This document shows positions 44,688-52,758 of a stretch of DNA of 64,000 bases, one piece after another. Under the pieces are notes generated by a model, which was not told the origin of the DNA, searched no databases, and saw nothing but the letters and a program-made list of their open reading frames with translations. How positions within the stretch are numbered: position 1 is the first letter of the stretch; the number at the start of each line of letters is the position of its first letter. A program made the position numbers and the translations under genes. Source of the DNA: Comamonadaceae bacterium 2FH. Its GTDB lineage: Bacteria; Pseudomonadota; Gammaproteobacteria; Burkholderiales; Burkholderiaceae_C. The DNA lies in assembly GCA_005503335.1 (NCBI GenBank), contig SCMQ01000010.1, positions 1 through 64,000 of the forward strand. Reading direction: 5' to 3'.

Positions 44688-45985
44688 TATTTCGCTCCGT
44701 AGCCCATGGTCTTGGGCAGCCACAGCACGATCTCGGGGAAGACCGTCATGGCCAGCAGCAACATGAGCAGCATGACCAGGAACAGCCAGCCTTCCTTCAT
44801 CATTTCGCCAATCGGGATGCCGGTCAGCGCCTTGGTCACGAACAGCAGCATGCCAAACGGCGGGTGGATCAGGCCGATCATCATGTTGAGCACCACCAGC
44901 ACGCCGAAGTGCACCAGGTCCACGCCCAGCAGCTTGGCAGCGGGCAGCAGCATGGGTACGAACACCAGCAGCAGCACCGACACATCGAGGAAGCAGCCCA
45001 GCACCAGGAACATCAGGTTGACCAGCAGCAGGAAGCCGATTTGCGACAGCTGCATGCTGTCGACCCACTGCGCCATGGCCTGCGGCACGCCTTCCGCGGT
45101 GAACGCGTAGTTGAGCATGAAGGAGCCAGCCAGGATCATGGTGATCACGGCGCTGCTGCGGGTCGACTCCAGCACCACGCCCCAGAAGCTGCGCCAGCTC
45201 AGGGCGCGGTAGATCACGCCGGCCAGGACCAGGGCGTGAAAGGCGGCCACCGCGGCGGCTTCCGTGGGGGTGAAGGCGCCCGAGTAGATGCCGCCCAGCA
45301 GCACGATGGGTATGGACAGCGGCAGCGCGCCGCGAAACAGGATGGTGGGCCATTCGCTGCGCGGTACCTTGGCCTCGCGCGGCATATTGCGCTTCACGGC
45401 GATGAAGTGCACCACGACCATCATCAGCAGCGCCATCAGAAAGCCCGGCAGCACGCCGCCCAGGAACAGGGCGCCGACCGAAGCGCCCGACACCAGGGCG
45501 TAGATCACCATCGGGATGGAGGGAGGAATGATGGGGCCTAGCGTGGCGCTGGCCACCACCACGGCACCGGCGAAGCCGCGCGAATACTCAGGCTTCTTGA
45601 GCATCTGCTTGATGGTCACCAGGCCGGGGCCGGCCGCATCGGCGATGGCGCTGCCGCTCATGCCCGAGAACACCACGCTGACCAGGATGTCCACCTGGGC
45701 CAGGCCGCCGCGCAGGCGTCCGACCAGGATGCGGCAGAAGTCGAACAGGCGCTCGCTCACCGTGCCGGCGTTCATGATGCTGGCCGCGAACACGAAGAGC
45801 GGCACCGCCAGCAGCACATAGCTGTTGTACAAGCCGTTGCCCACCTGTTCGACCACCAGGCCGATGTCCTGGCGCTTGACCACCAGGTAGGCGATGCCTG
45901 AGGCCAGCATCGAAAAGCCGATCGGCATGCGCAGCAGCATGCCGGCCACGAGAACCAGAACAAGAGCCAGGAGTCCGTATGTCAT
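44687..45985 (-). CDS. dctM: TRAP transporter large permease (DctM)
   Basis: A 432-residue polytopic protein with about twelve hydrophobic segments, starting LLALVLVLVAGMLLRMPIGF. Conserved DctM features include SGSAIADAAGPGLVTIKQM, PPSIPMVIYALVSGASVGALF, FTPTEAAAVAAFHALV, and FGVLVVLNMMIGLIHPPFGM. It forms the sodium-coupled channel with DctQ. The ATG overlaps the dctQ stop (ATGA), and the stop overlaps the kinase start. Confidence 0.94.
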   Translation of the reverse strand: MTYGLLALVLVLVAGMLLRMPIGFSMLASGIAYLVVKRQDIGLVVEQVGNGLYNSYVLLAVPLFVFAASIMNAGTVSERLFDFCRILVGRLRGGLAQVDILVSVVFSGMSGSAIADAAGPGLVTIKQMLKKPEYSRGFAGAVVVASATLGPIIPPSIPMVIYALVSGASVGALFLGGVLPGFLMALLMMVVVHFIAVKRNMPREAKVPRSEWPTILFRGALPLSIPIVLLGGIYSGAFTPTEAAAVAAFHALVLAGVIYRALSWRSFWGVVLESTRSSAVITMILAGSFMLNYAFTAEGVPQAMAQWVDSMQLSQIGFLLLVNLMFLVLGCFLDVSVLLLVFVPMLLPAAKLLGVDLVHFGVLVVLNMMIGLIHPPFGMLLFVTKALTGIPIGEMMKEGWLFLVMLLMLLLAMTVFPEIVLWLPKTMGYGAK

Positions 45986-46467
45986 ATGCGCAGCTCCGCT
46001 TCAAGACCCACCCCCCGGACCGCGTTCCAGATGGCCCAGGCGGAGCGGACGACCAGTGCCACCAGCAGCAGCACGAAGGGGAGGAACACCCACATGAAGG
46101 GCAGGCCCAGCACGGGCGTGCCTTCGCGTGCCATGAACCGCACATAGTCCCAGCTGGCCGGAATGGCGTAGAGCGCCAGGCCGCCGATCAGCAGGTTGCC
46201 CACGATCTGCATCGCCCGCCGGGTGCGCCGGCTGACGCTGTTCCAGACCAGGTCGAACACCACATGCTCGCGCTCGGGCACGACGAAGGCCGCCGCCCAG
46301 AGAATGACCCAGATGTACAGGACCACGGCGGCTTCGTCGGTCCAGGCCAGCGGCTTGTCGAAGCCGAACCGTGCCGTGATCTGGATCACGAACACGATGA
46401 ACAGGGCCAGGAACAGACCGCCGCCCATCGCGTCGGCAGCCTTCTTCGGCCAGCTTTTCATGCTCAT
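45982..46467 (-). CDS. dctQ: TRAP transporter small permease (DctQ)
   Basis: A 161-residue DctQ with four hydrophobic helices. The helix run starts LFLALFIVFVIQITARF; the conserved WTDEAAVVLYIWVILWAAAFVV is the family core; the last helix is LPFVLLLVALVVRSAWAIW. It sits between dctP and dctM with 4-base overlaps on both sides, indicating tight translational coupling of the transporter. Confidence 0.93.
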   Translation of the reverse strand: MSMKSWPKKAADAMGGGLFLALFIVFVIQITARFGFDKPLAWTDEAAVVLYIWVILWAAAFVVPEREHVVFDLVWNSVSRRTRRAMQIVGNLLIGGLALYAIPASWDYVRFMAREGTPVLGLPFMWVFLPFVLLLVALVVRSAWAIWNAVRGVGLEAELRI

Positions 46468-47471
46468 TTCGTGGCGTTGATGCGCTCGACCAGCCCCTTG
46501 GGCCAGACCTTGGCGTACTCGGAGTTCTGGTAGGCGGTCTGCACCGACTTGCGGAAGGCGTCCACGTCGGGCGTGATGACCTGCAGGCCCTGCTGCTTGA
46601 AGAAGTCCACCAGTTGCGCCTCATCCTTGAGGCGGTTCTCGTTGTTGTAGGTCGCTGCGGCCTGCGCGGCCGCCTGGACCTTCTGCTTCTGCGCCGCGTT
46701 CATGGCGTTGTAGGACTTGTTGGAGATGGCGATGAAGATGCCGTCCACCAGATGGCTGGTCAGCACGATCTGCTTGGTCACTTCATAGAACTTGGCGGCG
46801 CGCACGGAGGGCAGGGGATTGTCCTGTCCGTCGATGGTGCCGGTCTTGAGGCCCAGGTATACCTCGCCGAAGGCCAGCGGCGTGGCGGTGGCGCCCAGCG
46901 CCTCGCCGAGGAACAGCCATTCCTTGGAGCCGGGCATGCGCAGCTTCACGTTCTTGAGGTCGGCCGGCGTCCTGACGTTGCGCGGCTCGCGCAGGTTGAC
47001 CTGCCGGGTGCCGAGGTACGCGGTGGCCAGCGGCGTCACGTCCATCTTCTCCGACACGGTCTTGAACATCTCGGCGCCGATGGGGCCGTTGAACACCTTT
47101 TGCTGGTGCTGCGGATCCCGGATGATGTAGCCGGCCGTGAAGATGGAGAACTCCGGCACGAGCTTGGCGATGTCGAACGCCGAGATGGCCGACAGCTCCA
47201 GGTTGCCTCTGGCCATGGCGGCGGGCTCGGTGCCCTGCTTGAACAGCGAGGCGTTGAGGTTGATCTGCACGTCGAACTCGCCAGGAGCGCTCTTTTCGAG
47301 CGAGTCCTTGAACACCGTCCACATCTTGGCGTGCCAGTCGTCGGGCACGGCCGGGGTCGAGATGCGCAGCACCGTCTTGGTCTGCGCCTGCGCGGCGGGC
47401 AGCAGGGCGCCGGCCAAGGCGAGCGCCGAAGCGGCGGCCAGCACGCCGCGGCGGATCAGGGAAGCTTTCAT
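46464..47471 (-). CDS. dctP: TRAP transporter solute-binding protein (DctP family)
   Basis: A 335-residue periplasmic binding protein. It has a signal peptide (VLAAASALALAGALLPAAQAQ), then the DctP fold with WTVFKDSLEKSAPGEFDVQI, the hinge-region LKNVKLRMPGSKEWLFLGEALG-type segment near residues 170-190, and VYLGLKTGTIDGQDNPLPS. The conserved arginine that binds a carboxylate in acid-specific TRAP proteins lies in the LRMPGS element, so the imported solute may be a sugar acid or similar carboxylate rather than a neutral sugar. Confidence 0.93.
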   Translation of the reverse strand: MKASLIRRGVLAAASALALAGALLPAAQAQTKTVLRISTPAVPDDWHAKMWTVFKDSLEKSAPGEFDVQINLNASLFKQGTEPAAMARGNLELSAISAFDIAKLVPEFSIFTAGYIIRDPQHQQKVFNGPIGAEMFKTVSEKMDVTPLATAYLGTRQVNLREPRNVRTPADLKNVKLRMPGSKEWLFLGEALGATATPLAFGEVYLGLKTGTIDGQDNPLPSVRAAKFYEVTKQIVLTSHLVDGIFIAISNKSYNAMNAAQKQKVQAAAQAAATYNNENRLKDEAQLVDFFKQQGLQVITPDVDAFRKSVQTAYQNSEYAKVWPKGLVERINATK

Positions 47472-47508
47472 GCGTGTCTCCTTTGTCGTTGGGGTGTGAG
47501 GGTGGCGG

Positions 47509-48444
47509 TCAGTCCGTCCGGGTGTCGATGCCGAAGCTGCGCAGCTGTTCTTCCAGCGTCCGCAGTTCCTGGGGGTTCAGCGCCAGCAGGGGAGGGCGCA
47601 CGCGCAGCCACGCCGGGTCCTGGTCCAGGATGCTCATCACGCCCTTGAGCGCGGGCATCAGGGCATAGCCGCCCAGCAGGGCAATCAGCTGCTGGACGCG
47701 CTCGCGCTCGGCTGAGGTTGTGGGGGCGCCGGACTGCATCACCAGGCGATCGACCAGCCGGGGCATGAAGTTGGCAATGCCGCTCACCGCACCGGTGCTG
47801 CCCCGGCGGCCCATCTCGGGCAGGTCGGGTTCGTTGCCGACATAGACCATCAGCTCGGGCATGAAGGCTTCGGCCAGCGCCACCGAGTGCGCGGTGTCGC
47901 ACGAGCTGTCCTTGATGCCGACGATGGTGTCGGGATAGAGCCTCTTGAGCGTGGCGATGACATGGTGCGACAGACCCACGCCCGCCACCTGGGGGATGTG
48001 GTAGAGGTAAAGCCGCAGGCGGGCGTCGGCTGCGCCGTCGATCACGTAGCGGTAGGCGTCGATGACACCCTGGTCCGGCACGCCCTTGAGGAAGAACGGC
48101 GGCAGCATCAGGCAGCCGTGCGCGCCGATGGACAGCGCGTGGCGGGTCAACTCCAGCGTCTCGGGCAGGGCCGCGCAGCTGGTCGAGACCAGGATGCGCG
48201 AGGCCGGGATGCCGCCGGCAACCAGGGCGTCCACCGCTGCGCGGCGCTCGGCCAGGGAAAAGGACGGGCCTTCGCCCGTGGTGCCGAACGGCGTGACCCC
48301 GCCGCAGCCGGCGTCGAGCAGCCGCTGGCAGTGCCTGATCAGTCTGGCGTGGTCTATGCTCAGGTCGGGGTTCAGCGGGGTCAGCAGGGCGGGCCAGATG
48401 CCGCGAAACGGGGCCGCATGGCCGGGGGAGAGGGAGGTTGGCAT
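47509..48444 (-). CDS. DapA-family (dihydrodipicolinate synthase/aldolase) protein
   Basis: A 311-residue TIM-barrel class I aldolase or lyase. It shows GTTGEGPSFSLAERRA near residues 50-66 (the GTTGE motif for the substrate carboxylate), the catalytic Tyr in LYHIPQV, and the Schiff-base Lys in IVGIKDSSCD. It is not in a lysine-synthesis context but lies between a GntR regulator and a TRAP transporter, so a sugar-acid aldolase role is likely, for example cleaving a 2-keto-3-deoxy acid. It may also be a dehydratase; sequence alone does not decide. Start overlaps the gntR stop by one base. Confidence 0.85.
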   Translation of the reverse strand: MPTSLSPGHAAPFRGIWPALLTPLNPDLSIDHARLIRHCQRLLDAGCGGVTPFGTTGEGPSFSLAERRAAVDALVAGGIPASRILVSTSCAALPETLELTRHALSIGAHGCLMLPPFFLKGVPDQGVIDAYRYVIDGAADARLRLYLYHIPQVAGVGLSHHVIATLKRLYPDTIVGIKDSSCDTAHSVALAEAFMPELMVYVGNEPDLPEMGRRGSTGAVSGIANFMPRLVDRLVMQSGAPTTSAERERVQQLIALLGGYALMPALKGVMSILDQDPAWLRVRPPLLALNPQELRTLEEQLRSFGIDTRTD

Positions 48445-49151
48445 TATTTGAGGTGCTCCATGGACCACGGCAGTTCGGGCCGTGGCAGTCCTAGCACGCG
48501 ACGGTGCGCGCTTTCGATGTGGTGGTTCAGCCGCTCGGCAACGGCGACGGGATCGCGGCGCTTGAGCGCATCGATGAACCAGAGGTGCTCTTCCATCGCA
48601 GGCAGCAGCACCTCGGCCGACAGCAGCGAGCCTTCGAGCTTGATGAGGCGCACGCGCAGGCTGTTGACGCGGTAGATCTGCGAGATCAGCTCGTTGTCCA
48701 GCGCATCGATCATCAGGTCGTGCAAGCCCCAGTCCACCGTGGTGGCGTCGGTCAGCAGCTGATCGTCGATGGGACCACGGCGCGCGCGCCGCACGATGTC
48801 CAGGTGCGCCTCCTCCAATGCGGCCAGCTCGGCGTCGGACACGGTGCTCACGAACTTGAGGGCGGCTTCGCGCTCGAGCAGCAGGCGAAGCTGGAAAGCG
48901 TTGTTGATGAGCTTGAGGTCGACATGGGCCACCTGCAGGCCGCGCTGGGGCACGGTGCGCAGCAGTCCCTCCGCTTCCAGGCGCGGGATCAGCTCGCGCA
49001 CGGCGCCCAGCGGCATGCCCAGCAGCTGCATTAGCTCGCGCTGCGAAATGAACTGGCCCGGACGGATGTTGGCTTCCACGATCTGCTGCTGGAAGCTGGC
49101 GTAGGCCTGGGCGCGCAGGCTGACGTGGGGGGCGCGTGCTGCCGTGCTCAT
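48444..49151 (-). CDS. GntR-family (FCD) transcriptional regulator
   Basis: A 235-residue regulator: a winged helix at the N-terminus (about 5-75, ISQRELMQLLGMPLGAVRELI) and an all-helical FCD effector domain (about 85-220, LLEREAALKFVSTVS, HLWFIDALKRRD). FCD domains bind sugar acids or other carboxylates, fitting the TRAP/aldolase operon in which it is the second gene. A palindromic candidate operator lies in the divergent promoter region at 49676. Confidence 0.92.
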   Translation of the reverse strand: MSTAARAPHVSLRAQAYASFQQQIVEANIRPGQFISQRELMQLLGMPLGAVRELIPRLEAEGLLRTVPQRGLQVAHVDLKLINNAFQLRLLLEREAALKFVSTVSDAELAALEEAHLDIVRRARRGPIDDQLLTDATTVDWGLHDLMIDALDNELISQIYRVNSLRVRLIKLEGSLLSAEVLLPAMEEHLWFIDALKRRDPVAVAERLNHHIESAHRRVLGLPRPELPWSMEHLK

Positions 49152-49154
49152 GGT

Positions 49155-49589
49155 TCAGCCGATCACGCCCTTGCGCAGCAGGATGTTGCCGTAGGTGCGG
49201 CGCTCTCCGGTGCGCACAATCGCAAAGGCCGAGCGCGCACGCTCGTAGAAGGCGAAGCGCTCCAGCGGGACAGGGGCCTTCTCGCCCGCGTCCTGCAGCA
49301 GGCGGTGGAACTCGGCCACGGCCTCGGGCACGGCGGCCGGATCGCCCACCACCTGCATGGTCCACGCCGCCTCGGGCACGAAGTCGTCCAGCGGCAGCAC
49401 CTGCAGGACGGCGCGCAGCGCCTCGGGCGCGTTGGCGCCGGCCAGCTGCACCAGGCGCGCACCGCTCAACTGGGCCACCCGGGCGGCCGGGAAGTTGGCG
49501 TCCACTATGGCCAGGTCGTCGCCATGGCCCATGCTTGCCAGGGCGTGCAAGGCATCGGGGGTGAGCAGCGAAGGCAGGTTCTTTAGCAT
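49155..49589 (-). CDS. fucU: RbsD/FucU-family sugar mutarotase
   Basis: A 144-residue FucU-like protein that interconverts the anomers of a sugar. The signature LASMGHGDDLAIVDANFPA contains the catalytic His, and the C-terminal AIVRTGERRTYGNILLRKGVIG is the family's conserved end. FucU acts on L-fucose and RbsD on D-ribose. The company of a fuconolactonase-like hydrolase and an aldo/keto reductase favours L-fucose. The start at 49589 (MLKNLPSLLTPDALHAL) is preferred over 49682, whose extension lacks family similarity. First gene of a seven-gene operon. Confidence 0.85.
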   Translation of the reverse strand: MLKNLPSLLTPDALHALASMGHGDDLAIVDANFPAARVAQLSGARLVQLAGANAPEALRAVLQVLPLDDFVPEAAWTMQVVGDPAAVPEAVAEFHRLLQDAGEKAPVPLERFAFYERARSAFAIVRTGERRTYGNILLRKGVIG

Positions 49590-49675
49590 GGGGCGGGGGT
49601 GCTTATACGCGGCAATGGGGCAAGACCAGGAAGTCGCCCTGAGGGGGCTCATCCGGGTTTTCCTCATCGCCAGAA

Positions 49676-49697
49676 CTAACATGTTAGCTGTAAGCTA
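49676..49697. promoter_or_regulatory. Palindromic operator in the divergent sugar-locus promoter
   Basis: CTAACATGTTAG (49676-49687) is a perfect 12-bp palindrome. It overlaps a second dyad, TAGCT-GTA-AGCTA (49685-49697). Both lie between fucU and the aldo/keto reductase gene; the GntR regulator encoded in the locus is the likely ligand-controlled binder (inference). Confidence 0.55.
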
Positions 49698-49724
49698 GGT
49701 GATCATTTACCAGGGATTACCCTC

Positions 49725-50732
49725 ATGGCTCATGGAGTTTTTCAAGCCTGCCAGCCCGATGGCCTGGCTCTGGGACTGGGCGGTGCGCCGCTGGGCAACC
49801 TCTTCGAACGCGTGGAAGAGGGCGATGCGCGCGAGCTGCTGGAGGTGGCCTGGGCCTCGGGCTGCCGCAGTTTCGACACCGCGCCGCACTACGGCCACGG
49901 CCTGTCCGAGCGGCGGCTGGGCGATGCGCTGCGCGCCAGGCCGCGCGACGACTATGTGCTGGCCAGCAAGGTGGGGCGGCTGCTGACGGCCAGTCCGGGC
50001 GCCGCGCGCGACCAGCACGGCTATGTCGACGTGCTGCCGTTCAATCAGCACTGGGACTACAGCGCCGCCGGCGTGCGCCGCAGCGTCGAGGACAGCCTGC
50101 AGCGGCTGGGCCTGTCCCGGCTGGACGTGGCCTTTGTGCACGACATGGACGCCGCCACGCACGGCGAGCGGGCGCCCGCCGTCCTGCGCCAGGTGCTCCA
50201 TGAAACCCTGCCCGCGCTGCAGCAGCTCAAGCGGGAGGGGATGATCCGCGCCGTGGGCCTGGGCACCAACGACGTGGCGGTGGTGCTGCAGGTGCTGCGC
50301 CATGCCGGACTGGACACGCTGATGCTGGCCGGCCGCTACAGCCTGCTCGACCACAGCGCGCTGCCGCAGCTGCTGCCGCAATGCGCGAGCCGCGGCGTGC
50401 GCATCGCGCTGGGCGGCGTGTTCAACTCGGGCATTCTCGCCACGGGCGTGAAAGGCGGGGGCGGCCTGTTCAACTACGGGCCGGCGGAACGCGAGTGGGT
50501 GGAGCGCACGGCGCGCATCGAAGCCCTCTGCGAGGCCCACGGCGTTCCCTTGCGCGCGGCGGCGCTGCAGTTTCCGCTGGCGCATCCGGCGGTCGAGATC
50601 GTGATGCTGGGCGCGCGCCGCGATGCGGAATGGCGTGATGCGCAGGCCATGCTGCGCCACCCCGTGCCCGCGGATTTCTGGCGCGAGATGCGCGCGCAGG
50701 GATTGCTGCCGCAGGAGGCGCCCACGCCATGA
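49725..50732 (+). CDS. Aldo/keto reductase (L-fucose/D-threo-aldose 1-dehydrogenase-like)
   Basis: A 335-residue TIM-barrel aldo/keto reductase. The catalytic region is CRSFDTAPHYGHGLSERRLG with Asp and Tyr, followed by VLASKVGRLL with the Lys, and a His in DVAFVHDMD. The D-threo-aldose/L-fucose dehydrogenase subgroup oxidises the C1 hemiacetal to lactone, and NAD(P) binding is suggested by the C-terminal AALQFPLAHPAVEIVMLGAR. It overlaps the lactonase gene (ATGA), a sensible pairing: dehydrogenase makes the lactone that the lactonase opens. Substrate specificity is inferred from context. Confidence 0.85.
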   Translation: MAHGVFQACQPDGLALGLGGAPLGNLFERVEEGDARELLEVAWASGCRSFDTAPHYGHGLSERRLGDALRARPRDDYVLASKVGRLLTASPGAARDQHGYVDVLPFNQHWDYSAAGVRRSVEDSLQRLGLSRLDVAFVHDMDAATHGERAPAVLRQVLHETLPALQQLKREGMIRAVGLGTNDVAVVLQVLRHAGLDTLMLAGRYSLLDHSALPQLLPQCASRGVRIALGGVFNSGILATGVKGGGGLFNYGPAEREWVERTARIEALCEAHGVPLRAAALQFPLAHPAVEIVMLGARRDAEWRDAQAMLRHPVPADFWREMRAQGLLPQEAPTP

Positions 50733-51553
50733 TCGTCGACGCGCACTTTCACAGCTGGCGGCTCGCGCGCGGCGACTACGGCTGGCTGACGCCTGAACTC
50801 GGCCCCATCTACCGCGATGTGGACGTGGCGGACTGGCTGGCCGAAGCCCGCCCGCACGGCGTGGCCGGCGGCGTGCTGGTGCAGGCCGCGCCGACCGAAG
50901 CGGAAACCCATCACTTGCTGGCGCTGGCCGACAGCCACCCCCAGGTGCTGGGCGTGGTGGGCTGGGTGGACCTGCTTGCCGCCGATGCAGCAGACCGCAT
51001 CGGCGCGCTGGCGCGCCACCCCAGGCTCAAGGGCCTGCGCCCCATGCTGCAGGACATCGCGGACACGGACTGGATGCTCCAGCCCGCGCTGGCGCCCGCC
51101 TTGCAGGCCATGGCGGCCCATGGTCTGGTGCTCGATGCGCTGGTGCAGCCGCGCCACCTGGGCGCTTTGCTGTCGTTGGCTGCGGCGCATCCGCGCCTGC
51201 GCATCGTGATCGACCATGCGGCCAAGCCCGACATTGCGCGTGGCCAGTGGGAGCCCTGGGCGCAGGACATGGCGCGCCTGGGCGCGCAGACCCAGGCCGT
51301 GTGCAAGCTCTCGGGCCTGCTGACCGAAGCCGGCCCCGCGCCGGCGGCGGGGGCTGCCAGCCGCTGGGGGCGGCATGTGCTGTCCGTTTTCGGAGCCGAG
51401 CGCGTGCTCTGGGGCAGCGACTGGCCCGTGTTGCAGCGCGCCGCCTCCTATGCGCGCTGGTGGGCCGACACCCAGGTCCTGCTGGCAGACCAGGGAGATG
51501 CGGCGCGCGCCTCCGTGCTGGGGGGCAATGCGCGGCGGGTTTACCGCTTGTAG
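50729..51553 (+). CDS. Amidohydrolase-family L-fuconolactonase-like protein
   Basis: A 274-residue amidohydrolase (Amidohydro_2) of the lactonase branch, similar to L-fuconolactonase and 4-sulfomuconolactonase. The N-terminal metal-type motif VDAHFHSWRL is followed by LGVVGWVDLLA, LKGLRPMLQDI, IVIDHAAKPDI and the C-terminal VLWGSDWPVL containing the catalytic Asp. It would hydrolyse an aldono-1,5-lactone to the acid. The 4-base overlap with the aldo/keto reductase supports successive steps. Confidence 0.87.
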   Translation: MIVDAHFHSWRLARGDYGWLTPELGPIYRDVDVADWLAEARPHGVAGGVLVQAAPTEAETHHLLALADSHPQVLGVVGWVDLLAADAADRIGALARHPRLKGLRPMLQDIADTDWMLQPALAPALQAMAAHGLVLDALVQPRHLGALLSLAAAHPRLRIVIDHAAKPDIARGQWEPWAQDMARLGAQTQAVCKLSGLLTEAGPAPAAGAASRWGRHVLSVFGAERVLWGSDWPVLQRAASYARWWADTQVLLADQGDAARASVLGGNARRVYRL

Positions 51554-51648
51554 GCCAGCCCGGAACTGTGGCGTATGGCGCTGACGCGTTTTTTCATCGT
51601 CCGCGTCCACCTTGGGTTCAAGCGGTTGTCCGCGGAAGTCCGTTCATC

Positions 51649-52530
51649 TCACAGAGACAGTGTTCGTGACAGGTGCCCAAATACCGTTGACACTCGCCTG
51701 ACATGCCGCGACTCGGGATGTGTGAGGAGCCAGAGTTCGGTTTGGCATTCATCGATCTCCTCGGTCAGCTGTACCAGGTCAGGATGCGATTGCGCCAGAA
51801 ATAGGGGCAGCACACCCACACCCAGCCCCAGAGCCACGAGTTCCATCACCGTCAGGATGCTGTTGACGCGGTAGCTCGGCAACGCTGTCTTGAAGTGCTT
51901 TTTCCGCCACAGCACGGAAGGGTGCTCGGGCAGCGCGTCATCGGTCGCAATCCATGGCGCCTTGCCCGCCTCCACATCCTTGTAGCGCCGCACGGCCCCC
52001 TTCTTCGCCGCGAACAGCGCCACCCGGATGGGGCCGACATGCTTCCCGACCAGGTGCTGCGGCGGTCGCTTGGTGGCTCGCACCGCAATATCCGCATCGC
52101 GCCGGGTCAGGCTGGCGAGTTCATTGCCCGTGTGCAACTCGTACGCCAGCAAGGGGTGGGCGGCATGGAGCTCCTTCAGCGCGGGCGCCACCAGGCCGTG
52201 CAGGACCGTGTCCGTCGTCGTGATGCGGACGGTCCCGGAAACTTGCTCGGACCTCAACTGCGCAACCGACCGCGCCGATTCAAGTTGGGCTTCCAATTGC
52301 TCGGCATGCTCGGCCAGCGCCTGGGCAAGCTCCGAAGGCCCGTAGCCAGTGCGAGAGCGCTCGAACAAGCGCTGCCCCAGGCCGCGTTCGATGCGCTGAA
52401 TGGAACGGAACACGGTGGACGCATCCACTCCCAGTCTCTCCCCCGCGGCGGCAACGGTTCCGGTCCGAACCATCGCCAGAACGGTTTCCAGATCGGCTGC
52501 ACTGAGCTTGTATTGCGTTTTTGCATTCAT
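51649..52530 (-). CDS. LysR-family transcriptional regulator
   Basis: A 293-residue LysR-type regulator. The N-terminal winged helix (about 8-68) reads LSAADLETVLAMVRTGTVAAA followed by STVFRSIQRIERGLGQRLFERS, and the effector-binding domain follows (SGTVRITTTDTVLHGLVAP, VALGLGVGVLPLFLA). It diverges from a GST gene with a TGCAT-CT-ATGCA dyad between them. Codon use looks less GC-biased than in the neighbours. Confidence 0.92.
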   Translation of the reverse strand: MNAKTQYKLSAADLETVLAMVRTGTVAAAGERLGVDASTVFRSIQRIERGLGQRLFERSRTGYGPSELAQALAEHAEQLEAQLESARSVAQLRSEQVSGTVRITTTDTVLHGLVAPALKELHAAHPLLAYELHTGNELASLTRRDADIAVRATKRPPQHLVGKHVGPIRVALFAAKKGAVRRYKDVEAGKAPWIATDDALPEHPSVLWRKKHFKTALPSYRVNSILTVMELVALGLGVGVLPLFLAQSHPDLVQLTEEIDECQTELWLLTHPESRHVRRVSTVFGHLSRTLSL

Positions 52531-52555
52531 GATTTGCACTGGTGCCTATTTTTTA

Positions 52556-52567
52556 TGCATCTATGCA
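52556..52567. promoter_or_regulatory. Candidate LysR operator
   Basis: TGCAT-CT-ATGCA is an inverted repeat 26 bp upstream of the lysR start, in an A/T-rich stretch between lysR and the GST gene, the expected place for an autoregulatory LysR site. Confidence 0.4.
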
Positions 52568-52608
52568 ATCGTACAGTCACGCCATCCTTAACTGAGTTGC
52601 GAGATTCC

Positions 52609-52758
52609 ATGAGTCAATCAGTCACTGCGGACGCCGGGGCATACGGATCCGCGCAGCCACGTACCGGCCTCGGTGTTGCTGGGGCTGCTCGACGATGGCG
52701 CGTCGGCGATGCGTCGCTGCGATCGACCCGCGCCCCGCACCTGAGGAGAGCATCGTGA
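52609..52758 (+). other. Small open frame overlapping the GST start
   Basis: A 49-codon frame begins with ATG at 52609 and ends in TGA overlapping the GST GTG start (GTGA). It is rich in Arg, Gly, Ala and Ser, has no recognised domain and a poor ribosome-binding site. It could be a coupling leader ORF or chance in a GC-rich spacer. Confidence 0.25.

Noticed and set aside
47509-48444. Dihydrodipicolinate synthase for lysine, or N-acetylneuraminate lyase for sialic acid
   Set aside because: Neighbours are a GntR regulator, TRAP transporter, FucU, AKR and a lactonase, with no dap or nan genes; sialic acid use would need NanK/NanE, which are absent.
51575-51600. Terminator after the fuconolactonase-like gene
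   Set aside because: GCGT/ACGC is only four or five pairs before a short T run, too weak to call.
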